DNA from: Brevundimonas fluminis
Lineage (GTDB): Bacteria > Pseudomonadota > Alphaproteobacteria > Caulobacterales > Caulobacteraceae
Assembly (NCBI RefSeq): GCF_003934285.1
Contig: NZ_RQWJ01000002.1
Coordinates: 62,001-126,000, forward strand
Reading direction: 5' to 3'
DNA length: 64,000 nt
Of this stretch, positions 18,741-28,056 are shown in pieces (the stretch's first letter is position 1; the number at the start of each line of letters is the position of its first letter). The notes beneath the pieces are model-generated. The model saw nothing but the letters and a program-made list of their open reading frames with translations, made no database searches and was not told the origin of the DNA. A program made the translations under genes and the position numbers.

Positions 18741-18936
18741 TTCGCCCGCGGGGCGAAGCGTGGCCATGTGGCCACGCAGGCTGCGATCCGGATTTCGGCT
18801 TGACGTTTTTCCTCGCCTGTGGCACTCAGGCAACAGGGCTCCGGCCCGCTTGACCTCCGTGGAACATCCCCCTCCCGGCGGCGAAGAGAGACGAACTGAG
18901 ACGCGCCCGGCCGGTCCTCTGGCCGGGCGTTTCTTT
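18741..18936 (+). ncRNA. candidate small RNA or structured 3' UTR between lolA and xthA
   Basis: This 196-nt stretch holds no ORF but is strongly structured. A 7-bp hairpin with a 3-nt loop starts right at the lolA stop (18741-18757). A 9-bp perfect hairpin follows (18758-18777). TTGACG words occur at 18800 and (TTGACC) 18849. A C-rich run lies near 18866-18876, and the stretch ends in an intrinsic terminator (18904-18936). A C-rich, unpaired loop plus terminator is the layout of several alphaproteobacterial regulatory RNAs. It could equally be the 3' end of lolA mRNA. I recognise no named family. Confidence 0.3.
18904..18936 (+). terminator. intrinsic terminator before xthA
   Basis: A 9-bp G+C stem (18904-18912 with 18921-18929) with an 8-nt loop is followed by TTTCTTT. 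It ends whatever transcript covers 18741-18936. xthA begins 85 nt further on, so xthA probably has its own promoter. Confidence 0.75.
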
Positions 18937-19020
18937 GGGTCCGGACTCCCGCTCACGGCGCGGTCGTTCGCTGCCTGAGGGCGGGTCGCGCCCCGGCTTT
19001 CGGCCTGCTAGGTCCCGGTC

Positions 19021-19815
19021 ATGCTTCGCGTCGTCACCTGGAACATCAACTCAGTCCGCCTGCGCATCGACCAGGTCGCCCGCTTCGTCGCCGAGGCCCG
19101 GCCCGACGTGCTGATGCTGCAGGAGATCAAGTGCACGGAGGACCAGTTTCCCCGCGCCGCCTTCGACGAGATGGGTCTGCCGTACCTGCGGCTGGCGGGC
19201 CAGAAGGGCTGGCACGGCGTGGCGATCGCCAGCCGCCTGCCGATCGAGGACGCGCCCCGCATCGAGGCCTGCCGCGAGGGTCATGGCCGCTGCGTCGCCG
19301 GGCGGATCGCCGGGGTCGAGTTCCAGAATTTCTACATCCCGGCCGGCGGTGACGTGGCCGACCGGGCGTTGAACCCCAAGTTCGACCACAAGCTGGACTT
19401 CTACGAGCGGCTGACGGCCGACGTGGCGCGGCGCGACCGCCAGGCGCCGCTGGTCATGGCCGGCGACTTCAACATCGCGCCCGGCGAGAACGACGTCTGG
19501 AACCACAGATACATGTCCAGGATCGTCAGCCACACGCCGGTCGAGGTCGAGACCCTGCGCCGGCTGCAGGACGCCGGCGGCTTCGCCGACGTGGTCCGCG
19601 ACCAGACGCCCGAGCCGACCAGGCTGGCCAGCTGGTGGAGCTATCGCGCCGTCGATTTCCGCAAGACCGCCCGCGGCCTGCGGCTGGACCACGTCTGGAC
19701 CAGCCCCGGCCTGACGCCGGCCGTCGTGCCGGGCTCGGCCGTGATCCACGAACCCGTCCGCGCGTGGGACCGACCCAGCGACCACGCCCCCGTCGCGGTC
19801 GATCTCGACGTCTAG
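19021..19815 (+). CDS. xthA: exodeoxyribonuclease III
   Basis: A 264-aa member of the EEP nuclease family. It has WNINSVRLR, the metal-binding LQEIKCTEDQFP, the YIPAGGD loop, GDFNIAP and the C-terminal LRLDHVW and SDHAPV (catalytic His). It cleaves 5' to abasic sites and degrades 3' ends in base-excision repair. All catalytic motifs are present. It ends tail-to-tail with the SLC13 gene in a shared CTAG. Confidence 0.96.
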   Translation: MLRVVTWNINSVRLRIDQVARFVAEARPDVLMLQEIKCTEDQFPRAAFDEMGLPYLRLAGQKGWHGVAIASRLPIEDAPRIEACREGHGRCVAGRIAGVEFQNFYIPAGGDVADRALNPKFDHKLDFYERLTADVARRDRQAPLVMAGDFNIAPGENDVWNHRYMSRIVSHTPVEVETLRRLQDAGGFADVVRDQTPEPTRLASWWSYRAVDFRKTARGLRLDHVWTSPGLTPAVVPGSAVIHEPVRAWDRPSDHAPVAVDLDV

Positions 19816-21221
19816 AACGGGAAGAAGGTCGGGATGGCGATCATGGCCGCCGCCCAGGTGATGAGGTTCAACGGCAGGCCCACCCGCACGAAGTCCATGT
19901 AGCTGTAGCCGCCCATCTGGAAGACCAGCACATTGGTCTGATAGCCGAACGGCGTGGCGAAGGCCGCCGACGCCGCCATCATCACGCAGACGAGGAACGG
20001 CCGGGGGTCGACGCCGAGGCTTTCCGCCAGAGCCACGGCGACGGGCGTGATGAGAACCGCCACCGTGGCGTTGGACAGCAGTTCGGTGGCGAACAGGGTC
20101 ACGCCATAGAGCACGATCAGCGCCCCCAGCGGCCCCAGCGGCCGGATCACGTCGATCAGCGCCTCGGCGCCGGCCTGGGCGAGGCCGGTCACTTCGATGG
20201 CGATGCCGATCACCACCATGCCGGCGATGAGCAGCAGAATCTCGGGCCGCAGACCGGCATAGGCCTCTTCCGCCGTCAGCACGCGCAACAGGATCAGGGC
20301 GACGGCGCCGGCGAAGGCCGCGGCCGCGATGGGGATCAGCCCCAGCCCCGCCGCAGCCACCACGGTCACGAACACGGCCGCCGCGATCAGGGCCCGCTTC
20401 AGGTCGAACGGCCGGTCGGCGGCCTCGAACAGGCCGACGTCGCCCAGATGGGCGTCGCCTGAACCGTCGCGGTTCGTGCGCGCCTCGCCGAGAAAGGGCA
20501 GGCCGAAGGGCAGCCGCAGGCGGCGCTTGCGCTGCCGTTCCGCCTCGGCTTCGCGTTCGGCCTCCTCCAGCGCGGCCAGATAGGCGGCCTCCCGCTCGTC
20601 CGCCCCGACGGTCGCGCCTAGCTGGCGGGCGCCGACCACGTACAGCCAGACCGCGCCGGTCAGGGCGATCGCCAGTCCCACGGGCGTGATCTCGAACAGG
20701 GTGAAGACGGGCTGACCCGCGTTCCTCGCCATGTCGTTGACCAGCAGGTTGGTCGAGGTGCCGATCAGGGTCAGCAGGCCGCCCAGGACCGAGATGTGGC
20801 TCAGCGGCATGAGGAAGCGCTTGGGAGACAGCTTCAACGACTTCGCCACGTCGCGCACCACCGGCGCGGCCAGCACCACCACCGGCGTGTTGTTCAGGAA
20901 TCCGCCCAGCGAGCCGCACATGCCCAGCACCGCCCAGAGGCCCGCCGCGCCGAACCGCTTCGCCAGTTTCGTCGCCTGCCGGATCATCAGGCCCAGAAGG
21001 CCGGACAGCTCGATGGCGTAGGCGATGACGAACAGCCCGGCCAGGGCGATGATCGCCGGGCTGGCGAAGGCCGACTGGACCTCCGTGGGACGGACCACGC
21101 CCAGCATGAGCAGGACCGCCGCTCCGGTCAGGGCCACCACGTCGGCGCGCAGACGGCCGTGGATCAGAACGCCGACGACGGCGAGCAGCACCAGAAGGGC
21201 CGTGATCTGGTCGAAACTCAT
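19812..21221 (-). CDS. SLC13-family (DASS/ArsB-like) transporter
   Basis: A 469-aa membrane protein with about 10-11 hydrophobic helices in two inverted halves. Diagnostic loops are GGFLNNTPVVVLAAPVV (the SNT/NTP hairpin motif) and STNLLVNDMAR in the first half, and ELLSNATVAVLITPVAVALAE plus ATPFGYQTNVLVF in the second half. The central loop (about residues 215-270) is hydrophilic and carries no TrkA-C domain, unlike many bacterial members. The substrate could be a dicarboxylate, sulfate or another anion; I cannot tell which. Confidence 0.88.
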   Translation of the reverse strand: MSFDQITALLVLLAVVGVLIHGRLRADVVALTGAAVLLMLGVVRPTEVQSAFASPAIIALAGLFVIAYAIELSGLLGLMIRQATKLAKRFGAAGLWAVLGMCGSLGGFLNNTPVVVLAAPVVRDVAKSLKLSPKRFLMPLSHISVLGGLLTLIGTSTNLLVNDMARNAGQPVFTLFEITPVGLAIALTGAVWLYVVGARQLGATVGADEREAAYLAALEEAEREAEAERQRKRRLRLPFGLPFLGEARTNRDGSGDAHLGDVGLFEAADRPFDLKRALIAAAVFVTVVAAAGLGLIPIAAAAFAGAVALILLRVLTAEEAYAGLRPEILLLIAGMVVIGIAIEVTGLAQAGAEALIDVIRPLGPLGALIVLYGVTLFATELLSNATVAVLITPVAVALAESLGVDPRPFLVCVMMAASAAFATPFGYQTNVLVFQMGGYSYMDFVRVGLPLNLITWAAAMIAIPTFFPF

Positions 21222-21311
21222 GCCCCCTCCAGACTCCGACGCGCCGGGCGCGTCAACCCGCCTGAACGGCCAAGGTCGCCATCACAGCGCGCGGCTGCTA
21301 GGCTTCGTTGC

Positions 21312-22142
21312 ATGGCTGACGTGAAGTTGAAGTCGCTGATTTCCCTGGTGCTTGCGAGCGCCGTTGCCGGCTTTGTTGCGGGGTGTGGAGACCGCGAGGC
21401 CGTCGACGCCGTGCCCGCGCGGCCGCCCGAAACCGAAAACGCGACGGTCCCGTCGCCCGCCCTGCCGCTGACCCGCGCGGACTTCATCGCCGGGGCCGCG
21501 GCCGCCGCCGGCGCCTATGCCGTGGGCACGACGCCCGGCGAGGGCGACCCCTTGGTCGGCCGCAGTTTCTCGGTCAGCCTGCCGTTCGGCTGCGGCGGGC
21601 CGAAGGCCGCAGGCGGCTCGGCTCTGGACGGTCTGGCCCAAGCGACCTGGCAGGACGCCGACAGACAGGCGATCGTGCTCGCGCTGTCGCCCGCCGACTG
21701 GACGGAGTCCGCCCTGATCACCGGCTCGGGCGCGAAGTGGGAGTCCGTCGAGGGTCACTGGATCGACCGCGCCTGGCTGCTGGAGGATCGCTGCCCCACC
21801 GTGCGCTCCGACCCACTGCAGATCGGGGCCGCCTTCGCCGAGGCGCCGAGCGTCGGTCTGGCCGGCGTGCACGAGGCCGGAGCCTCACGCCTGAATCGCC
21901 GGGACGGGCGGGCCTACCGCCACGTCCTTCGGGGCCCGGACGGCGCCGCCCCGGCCGTGCCGCCCGCCGGCTGGCGCGTCCGGATCGAGGGTCGCATCGT
22001 CAGTTTCCCCGACGGCCGCGCCTTCCGGTGCCGCGCGCCCGGCCCGGACGCCCGGCCGACCTGCGTGGCCGCCACGGCGATCGACCGCGTCGCCTTCGAG
22101 ACCGCCGACGGCGTCGTGCTCAGTCAGTGGCGGCCGGGGTGA
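21312..22142 (+). CDS. hypothetical lipoprotein
   Basis: A 276-aa protein with a signal peptide and lipobox (AGFVAGC, Cys at residue 25). It then has a Pro/Ala-rich spacer and a domain with GRSFSVSLPFGCGG, four or five Cys in the mature part (possible disulphides) and a repeated RAFRCRAPG..RPTCVA ending. I do not recognise a named family. The start is the ATG at 21312, because the frame upstream lies inside the divergent transporter. Base use is typical of the region. It converges on cenR with a 4-nt gap. Confidence 0.7.
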   Translation: MADVKLKSLISLVLASAVAGFVAGCGDREAVDAVPARPPETENATVPSPALPLTRADFIAGAAAAAGAYAVGTTPGEGDPLVGRSFSVSLPFGCGGPKAAGGSALDGLAQATWQDADRQAIVLALSPADWTESALITGSGAKWESVEGHWIDRAWLLEDRCPTVRSDPLQIGAAFAEAPSVGLAGVHEAGASRLNRRDGRAYRHVLRGPDGAAPAVPPAGWRVRIEGRIVSFPDGRAFRCRAPGPDARPTCVAATAIDRVAFETADGVVLSQWRPG

Positions 22143-22146
22143 CCGG

Positions 22147-22833
22147 CTAGGGCTGCAGCCTGTAGCCGCCCTGATCGGTGACCAGCAGCCGCGCCTGCCC
22201 CGGCTCCGGCTCGATCTTCTGGCGCAGGCGATAGATGTGCGTCTCCAGCGTGTGGGTGGTCACGCCGGCGTTGTAGCCCCAGACCTCCGTCAGCAGTTCC
22301 TCGCGCGACACGGCCTTGGCGCCGGCGCGGTAGAGGTACTTGAGGATGTTGGTCTCCTTCTCGGTCAGGCGGACCTTCTTGCCCTTGTCGCCCATCAGAA
22401 CCTTGGAGGCGGGGCGAAAGTCGTACGGGCCGATTCGGAACACCGCGTCCTCGGACTGTTCGTGGCTTCGCAGATGGGCGCGGATCCGGGCCAGCAGGAC
22501 GGCGAAGCGAAAGGGCTTGGTGATGTAGTCGTTGGCCCCGGCGTCGAGGCCGAGGATGGTGTCCGAGTCCGAGGTCTGGCCGGTCAGCATGATGATCGGC
22601 GTCGACACCCCGTCCTTGCGCAGCAGGCGACAGGCTTCGCGGCCGTCCATGTCGGGCAGGTCGACGTCCAGCAGGATCAAGTCCGCGCGGGACTCCCGGC
22701 CCAGCCTGACCCCCTCGCCCGCCGTCGTGGCCTGAAGAGGGGCGAACTCCTCGTGCAGGGCCAGCTGCTCGGCCAGCGCCTCCCGCAGGTCGTCGTCGTC
22801 GTCGATGATCAGGATCGTCTTGGGGCTGGGCAT
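22147..22833 (-). CDS. cenR: OmpR-family response regulator, CenR-like
   Basis: A 228-aa two-domain regulator. The receiver has DDDDD near residue 11 and phospho-acceptor D56 in LILLDVDLPDMDG, plus Lys in YITKPFRFAVLLARIRAH. The C-terminal winged helix has LTEKETNILKYLYRAG and THTLETHIYRLRQKIEP. The sequence and place, about 18 kb from the putative origin on the parB side, match CenR of Caulobacter, an essential regulator of envelope integrity that pairs with the kinase CenK encoded elsewhere. No histidine kinase gene is nearby. The symbol is by recognition, not by a search. Confidence 0.82.
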   Translation of the reverse strand: MPSPKTILIIDDDDDLREALAEQLALHEEFAPLQATTAGEGVRLGRESRADLILLDVDLPDMDGREACRLLRKDGVSTPIIMLTGQTSDSDTILGLDAGANDYITKPFRFAVLLARIRAHLRSHEQSEDAVFRIGPYDFRPASKVLMGDKGKKVRLTEKETNILKYLYRAGAKAVSREELLTEVWGYNAGVTTHTLETHIYRLRQKIEPEPGQARLLVTDQGGYRLQP

Positions 22834-22896
22834 GAACTCAGAATGGCGACGCTGTGCGGGAACGCCAACCCCGAACGCCCGAAAACCGGATCGGCT

Positions 22897-23589
22897 TCAC
22901 CGTCCGGGCGCCGGACGGGGGCCGAACAGGGCCGATCCCAGCCGCACGTGGGTGGCGCCGAGCCGGATCGCCGCCTCGAAGTCCTCGCTCATTCCCATCG
23001 ACAGGACCGACAGGCCGTTGCGCGCGGCGATCCCCGCCAGCAGGGCGAAGTGGGGCTCCGGCGCCTGGTCGGCCGGCGGAATGCACATCAACCCCTCGAC
23101 CGGCAGGTCCGCCGCCAGGGCCCGGGCGATGAGGCCGTCCGCCTGATCCGGCGCCACACCCGCCTTCTGAGGTTCCTCGCCGGTGTTGACCTGGACCAGC
23201 AGGCGCGGCGAGCGCCCGCGCTTCTGCGCCTCGGACGCGAGCGCGGTCAGCAGACCGTCGCGGTCCAGGGTCTCGATCACGTCGAACAGCTCGCAGGCGG
23301 CCGCGGCCTTGTTGGACTGCAGAGGACCGATCAGGCGCAGCTCGCGCGGCCGGGGGTGCTCCGCCCAGCGCGCCCCGGCCTCCTGCACCCGATTTTCGCC
23401 GAAGACGTCGGCGCCCGCCGCGATGGCGGCCGCCACGGCTTCATGCGGCTGGGTCTTGGTCACCGCCGTCATCGTCACCGAACCGGCGGGGCGGCCCGAC
23501 GCCGCTTCGGCGGTCGCGATGCGGGCGCGCGCCCCCGCAAGGCGGGCGGCGATGGACGGCGGCGGCGGGATCGGCGAAGAGGCGGCCAT
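22897..23589 (-). CDS. yggS: YggS-family PLP-homeostasis protein
   Basis: A 230-aa single-domain alanine-racemase-like barrel. PLP-binding Lys lies in MTAVTKTQP, followed by GENRVQEA, LIGPLQSNKA, VQVNTGEEPQKAG and SMGMSEDFEAAIRLGATHVRLGSALFG, the complete YggS/PLPBP set. It binds and buffers pyridoxal phosphate without catalysing racemisation. The ATG at 23589 overlaps the start codon of the divergent ThiE-like gene within a CATG. The frame is open to 23715 but that part has no homologous look. Confidence 0.95.
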   Translation of the reverse strand: MAASSPIPPPPSIAARLAGARARIATAEAASGRPAGSVTMTAVTKTQPHEAVAAAIAAGADVFGENRVQEAGARWAEHPRPRELRLIGPLQSNKAAAACELFDVIETLDRDGLLTALASEAQKRGRSPRLLVQVNTGEEPQKAGVAPDQADGLIARALAADLPVEGLMCIPPADQAPEPHFALLAGIAARNGLSVLSMGMSEDFEAAIRLGATHVRLGSALFGPRPAPGR

Positions 23590-24226
23590 GGACGGACGGG
23601 TTCCCCCTGACGAACTCTGGCGGGTCGCGCTGGACCTAAACCGCGCGGCGGCGGCGGTCGACCCCCGCGTCGCGCGTCTGCCGCCGCTGATCTTCATGAC
23701 CGATCCGACCCGCACGCCGCAGCCGTGGCGAACGGCCGCGCGTCTCCCGCCCGGGGCGGCGGTGATCCACCGCGGTTTCAGGCGCGCCGAAGCGGCGGAC
23801 GAGGCGGCACGGCTGCGGGACGTGACCCGGGTCGCGGGCGTACGGCTCCTGATCGCGGAGGACGCGGACCTGGCCGCCTCGGTCGGCGCCGACGGCCTGC
23901 ATCTGCCGGAACGGGTTCTTGGTCGGGCCGCGGTCGTGCGCGGGACGCGCCCGGACTGGCTGCTGACCGGAGCCCTTCATGCTCCCGAGCGGTCCGCCCC
24001 CTGCGCGCTGGACGCCGTCCTGATCTCGCCCGTCTTTCCGCACGGCGGACCCTCGCCGGACCGCCCGCCCCTCGGGCTCGGAGGACTGACGGCCATGCTC
24101 GCCGCCGCGGGGGCGCCCGCCTACGCGCTTGGAGGGATCGACGCGACGACCGCCCGCCTGCTGCGGGGGTCGGGCGCGTGCGGGATCGCGGCCGTGGGCG
24201 CGGTGACGGCCGCCTTGGGGCGTTAG
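23588..24226 (+). CDS. thiamine-phosphate-synthase-like protein
   Basis: A 212-aa TIM-barrel of the ThiE/TenI superfamily. Visible are LPPLIFMTDPTRTP, a strand with GAAVIHRGFR in place of the usual ThiE QxRxK, GADGLHLPER (SxxGxHxGxxD-like), LISPVFPHGGP and PAYALGGIDATTA. ThiE joins HMP-PP and THZ-P, but this divergent branch lacks several catalytic residues, so it may be TenI-like or have another role. The ATG sits in the CATG shared with yggS. GAAGAGG upstream is a plausible ribosome-binding site that lies inside yggS. Confidence 0.75.
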   Translation: MDGRVPPDELWRVALDLNRAAAAVDPRVARLPPLIFMTDPTRTPQPWRTAARLPPGAAVIHRGFRRAEAADEAARLRDVTRVAGVRLLIAEDADLAASVGADGLHLPERVLGRAAVVRGTRPDWLLTGALHAPERSAPCALDAVLISPVFPHGGPSPDRPPLGLGGLTAMLAAAGAPAYALGGIDATTARLLRGSGACGIAAVGAVTAALGR

Positions 24227-24645
24227 AAGCGGAAGGTCGATTCCAGCCGGACGCGCGGGGCGACGTCTCGGCTGTTCTGGACCGGTCGACCGGGATTCTC
24301 CGGCCCTTCGACCAGACCCGCCGAGGCGCCGACCCGGAGGCGCGGGTTGACGCTGTAATAGGCGCCCGCGCCGACGTCCCCCACGCGGGCCGGGTCGCTC
24401 AGCGAGGGATCCAGAGAAAAGTCGACGCTCCAGCGGCCCGAACGGTCCAGCCGCAGGGCGCGGCGCGAAGGGGCCAGTTCGGCGGCGCGCGACGCCTCCC
24501 CGGCCGAAACCACCGGACGCCGGGCCGTCTGGGCCTCGGCGGCGCCGGCCAGGGCGACGAGCACGAGGGCGCCCAGGGCCGCCGCGGCGGCCCCTCGTCC
24601 CTGCATCGGTCGCGTCTGCGCGGTCATGTGCGGCGTCTGTTCCAT
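24223..24645 (-). CDS. NtrZ-like periplasmic protein
   Basis: A 140-aa protein with a signal peptide (residues about 14-38, ending AEAQ). Its C-terminus reads GDVGAGAYYSVNPRLRVGASAGL ... APRVRLESTFRF, a short outer-membrane-like beta pattern with a terminal Phe. This matches the Caulobacter NtrZ family, in which the founding member is a periplasmic inhibitor of the NtrY kinase. No ntrY/ntrX genes are in the window. The middle GRWSVDFSLDPS part is also conserved in that family. It converges on the ThiE-like gene with a shared TTAG. The symbol is withheld because recognition rests on a short C-terminal pattern. Confidence 0.65.
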   Translation of the reverse strand: MEQTPHMTAQTRPMQGRGAAAAALGALVLVALAGAAEAQTARRPVVSAGEASRAAELAPSRRALRLDRSGRWSVDFSLDPSLSDPARVGDVGAGAYYSVNPRLRVGASAGLVEGPENPGRPVQNSRDVAPRVRLESTFRF

Positions 24646-24928
24646 AGCCCGGTCGTCGATCTAGGCGCCGGGGCCGCCTCCGGTCAATCGAACGGCGACG
24701 GCGGGCGGTCGTTCCCTTCCCGCTTGTGTCGCCCGCGTCACGCGAAGACTGCCGCCGCGCGTCGCCCGCCACGCGAACGGCGCCGTTGCGACGCGAGTTC
24801 GCCGTTCCGCCGCGCCTTCGCCTTGTCATCGCCCCTTTTCGCCGTGCTATAGAGCCCGACCGAGCCGGATTTGCCCGCGCATCGGCGGCTTGCGCGCCCC
24901 GCGCGGCGACGTCTGACGGAGTGTCTAC
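24646..24928. other. 283-nt intergenic region between divergent NtrZ-like and DUF3576 genes
   Basis: No ORF with coding character. It holds C-rich, repetitive CGCC/GTTC words and, near the right end, a possible promoter for the DUF3576-leuS direction (TTGTCA 24823-24828, GCTATAGA 24846-24853). Nothing else recognised. Confidence 0.5.
24823..24853 (+). promoter_or_regulatory. candidate promoter for DUF3576/leuS direction
   Basis: TTGTCA (24823-24828) and GCTATAGA (24846-24853), the latter close to the Caulobacter -10 pattern GCTANAWC. Spacing is long, so this is only a candidate. The first gene starts at 24929. Confidence 0.35.
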
Positions 24929-25402
24929 ATGCTGTTTGTTCGCGGCGCCGCGACCATCCTGATCGCCTCCACCCTGGCGCTGGGCGCCTGCTCGACGGAC
25001 CGTCCCTTCGGCCCGACCGTGGGCGACGTCTTCGGCGGCGGGCCCACGACGCGCGCGGCGGCCGAAAGCGCGCAACTGGGCATCGGCGTCAACGCCTACC
25101 TGTGGCGCGCGACCCTGGACACGCTCAGCTTCATGCCGCTGACCAGCGCCGACCCGTGGGGCGGCGTGATCAATTACGACTGGTATTCGGACCCGCGCAC
25201 GCCGAACGAGCGCTTCAAGGCGACGGTGTTCATCCTCGACACCCGCCTGCGCGCCGACGCGCTGAACGTGTCGCTGACCAAGCAGGTGCAGGACGCCTCG
25301 GGCCAGTGGGTCGCCGCCGCGGTCGATCCCCAGACCGAGACCGACCTGGAAAACGCCATCCTGACCAAGGCGCGTCAGTTCAACCTGGCCGACGCCCGCT
25401 GA
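24929..25402 (+). CDS. DUF3576 lipoprotein
   Basis: A 157-aa lipoprotein with lipobox ALGAC (C21). The mature domain is the DUF3576 family: LGIGVNAYLWRATLDTLSFMPL, a WGGVINYDWY motif, NERFKATVFILDTRLRADAL and a LENAILTKARQFN tail. The gene stands directly upstream of leuS in many alphaproteobacteria. Its biochemical role is unknown; it is probably envelope-attached. Confidence 0.92.
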   Translation: MLFVRGAATILIASTLALGACSTDRPFGPTVGDVFGGGPTTRAAAESAQLGIGVNAYLWRATLDTLSFMPLTSADPWGGVINYDWYSDPRTPNERFKATVFILDTRLRADALNVSLTKQVQDASGQWVAAAVDPQTETDLENAILTKARQFNLADAR

Positions 25403-25503
25403 TTTCCGCGCGCCCGGCTTGACGGGCGTCCAGCCCTCCCCGACTGATCCCGGGCCCGCCGGCCGAGCCTGACGGGCCCCCTGCCCCCAGGAACCGCCTC
25501 CCC

Positions 25504-28056
25504 GTGGCCCGTTACGATCCCAAGACCGCCGAACCCCGCCAGCAGGCGCGATGGGCCGCCGCTGGCGCCTTCCGGGCGCCCGAGACGTCGACCGGCCGGC
25601 CGAAATACTATGTGCTGGAGATGTTCCCCTACCCATCCGGGAACATCCACATGGGCCACGCCCGCAACTACGTCATGGGCGACGTGGTGGCGCGGCTGAA
25701 GCGCGCGCAGGGGTTCGACGTCCTGCATCCCATGGGCTGGGACGCCTTCGGCATGCCGGCCGAGAACGCGGCCATGGAACGCGGAGTCCATCCCGGCGAC
25801 TGGACCCGGTCCAACATCGCCGCCATGCGCGAGCAGCTGAAGCTGCTCGGCCTGTCGCTGGACTGGTCGCGCGAGTTCGCCACCTGCGAGCCCGAGTACT
25901 ACGGCAAGCAGCAGGCCTGGTTTCTGGAGCTGTTCCGCCGCGGCCTGGTCTACCGCCGCGAAGGCACCGTCAACTGGGACCCGGTCGACGCGACGGTGCT
26001 GGCCAATGAGCAGGTCATCGACGGGCGCGGCTGGCGTTCGGGGGCGGTGGTCGAGAAGCGCAAGCTGAACCAGTGGTTCCTGCGCATCACCGACTATGCC
26101 GACGACCTGATCGAGGGGCTGAAGGAGCTGGAAGGCCGCTGGCCCGACAAGGTCCGGCTGATGCAGGAGAACTGGATCGGCCGGTCGAAGGGCCTTGAGA
26201 TGATCTGGCGCTTCGCCGGTCAGCCGCCGGAAGGCTTCGAGGACGGGATCACCGTCTACACCACGCGGCCAGACACCCTGTTCGGGGCCGGCTTCCTCGG
26301 CCTGGCCCCCGACCACCCGATCTCCCAACGGCTGGCCGCGGAGAATCCCGAGGTCGCCGCCTTCGTCGCCGAGTGCCGCAAGGGCGGCGCTTCGACCGCC
26401 GACATCGAACAGGCCGAGAAGATCGGCCGGGACACGGGCCTGAGGGTCCTCCACCCCTTCGACGGGCGGGAAATCCCGGTCTGGATCGCCAACTTCATCC
26501 TGTCGGACTACGGCACCGGCGCCGTCTTCGGCTGTCCGGCGCACGACCAGCGCGACCTGGACTTCGCCCGCAAGTACGGGCTGCCCGTGATCCCGGTGGT
26601 GCGCCCCGACGGGGCCGGTGACGACTTCTCGATCGGCGACGAGGCCTACGTGGGCCCCGGCCGTCTGTTCCACTCGGACTTCCTGAACGGCATGGAGGTC
26701 GAGGCGGCCAAGGCCGCGGCCATCGCCCGCATCGAAGCCATGGGCCAGGGCGCCGGCGCGACCGTGTATCGTCTCCGGGACTGGGGCGTCAGCCGGCAGC
26801 GCTATTGGGGCTGCCCCATTCCGGTGATCCACTGCGACGCGTGCGGCGTCCTGCCGGTGCCGGGGGACCAGCTGCCGGTGGTCCTGCCCGAGGACGTGAC
26901 CTTCGACGTGCCCGGCAATCCCCTGGACCGCCATCCGACCTGGAAGCACGTCGCCTGTCCCGACTGCGGCGGCGCCGCGACCCGGGAGACGGAAACGCTC
27001 GACACCTTCGTGGACTCCAGCTGGTATTTCGCCCGCTTCGCCGATCCGAACGCGGCGGAGCCCATCAATGCCGCCGCAGCGAACCGCTGGCTGCCGGTCG
27101 ACCAATACATCGGCGGCGTCGAACATGCCGTGCTGCACCTGCTCTATGCGCGCTTCATCAGCCGCGCCCTTTCCGACGCCGGACTGATGAGCGTGAAGGA
27201 GCCGTTCGCCGGCCTGTTCACCCAGGGCATGGTCGTGCACGAGACCTACCGCACCGCCGACGGCCAATGGGTGGAACCCGCGGACGTCGACCTGACCACC
27301 GAGGCCGGAAAGCGGTCTGCGCGGCGCCTGTCCACCGGCGAGGCCCTGGCCATCGGCGACGTCGAGAAGATGTCGAAGTCGAAGAAGAACGTGGTGGCCC
27401 CGCAGGAGATCGTCGACCTGCACGGCGTCGACGCCGGGCGCCTGTTCGTCCTGTCCGACAGCCCGCCGGAGCGCGACGTCCAATGGACCACCGGCGGCGT
27501 CGAGGGCGCGAGCCGCTTCGTTCAGCGGGTCTGGGCCGAGTTCGACCGCGAGATCGGTCCGGGCGCGCCTGACGCCGACGTCGCCCTGCGTCGCGAGACG
27601 CACAAGACCATCAAGGCGGTCACCGAAGGCGTGGAACAATTCCGTTTCAATTCGGCGATCGCGAAACTGTACGGCTTCCTCGGGGCGCTCAGGGCCCATG
27701 AGTCCGCGGGCGGCGAGGCCCGGCGCGAGGCCCTGTCGGCCTTCGCCCGCCTGATCTCCCCCTTCGTGCCCCATCTGGCCGAGGAGTGCTGGACGCGGCT
27801 GGGCGAAGACGGGATGATCCTCGACGCGTCGTGGCCGGCCTTCGACCCGGCGCTGGCGGCCGACGATGAAGTGACCCTGCCGATCCAGGTCAACGGCAAG
27901 CGTCGCGGCGAGATCCGCGTCGCCCGAGGACTGGAACCGGCCGAAGTCGAGGCGATCGTGCTGGCCGATTCCGAAGTGCTGGCGCGGCTGGAGGGGCAGA
28001 CGGTGAGGAAGGTGGTCGTGGTCAAGGACCGCATCGTCAACCTGGTGGTGGCGTGA
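25504..28056 (+). CDS. leuS: leucyl-tRNA synthetase
   Basis: An 850-aa class I synthetase, full length. The HIGH-type motif is HMGH (residues 49-52, after PYPSGNI) and the KMSKS loop is at about 622-626. An editing CP1 domain lies between ([19 protein letters not shown]), with zinc-type Cys pairs in CDACG and CPDCGG. The C-terminal anticodon-binding domain ends [14 protein letters not shown]. The start is a GTG ([17 protein letters not shown]). The stop overlaps the lptE start. Confidence 0.98.
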   Translation: MARYDPKTAEPRQQARWAAAGAFRAPETSTGRPKYYVLEMFPYPSGNIHMGHARNYVMGDVVARLKRAQGFDVLHPMGWDAFGMPAENAAMERGVHPGDWTRSNIAAMREQLKLLGLSLDWSREFATCEPEYYGKQQAWFLELFRRGLVYRREGTVNWDPVDATVLANEQVIDGRGWRSGAVVEKRKLNQWFLRITDYADDLIEGLKELEGRWPDKVRLMQENWIGRSKGLEMIWRFAGQPPEGFEDGITVYTTRPDTLFGAGFLGLAPDHPISQRLAAENPEVAAFVAECRKGGASTADIEQAEKIGRDTGLRVLHPFDGREIPVWIANFILSDYGTGAVFGCPAHDQRDLDFARKYGLPVIPVVRPDGAGDDFSIGDEAYVGPGRLFHSDFLNGMEVEAAKAAAIARIEAMGQGAGATVYRLRDWGVSRQRYWGCPIPVIHCDACGVLPVPGDQLPVVLPEDVTFDVPGNPLDRHPTWKHVACPDCGGAATRETETLDTFVDSSWYFARFADPNAAEPINAAAANRWLPVDQYIGGVEHAVLHLLYARFISRALSDAGLMSVKEPFAGLFTQGMVVHETYRTADGQWVEPADVDLTTEAGKRSARRLSTGEALAIGDVEKMSKSKKNVVAPQEIVDLHGVDAGRLFVLSDSPPERDVQWTTGGVEGASRFVQRVWAEFDREIGPGAPDADVALRRETHKTIKAVTEGVEQFRFNSAIAKLYGFLGALRAHESAGGEARREALSAFARLISPFVPHLAEECWTRLGEDGMILDASWPAFDPALAADDEVTLPIQVNGKRRGEIRVARGLEPAEVEAIVLADSEVLARLEGQTVRKVVVVKDRIVNLVVA

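Noticed and set aside
18800..18828. TTGACG word as a promoter for an RNA
   Set aside because: No convincing -10 element follows, so I report the RNA only as a candidate without a promoter.
25375..27774. A 799-aa minus-strand frame
   Set aside because: Antisense to leuS, which is full length and motif-complete.
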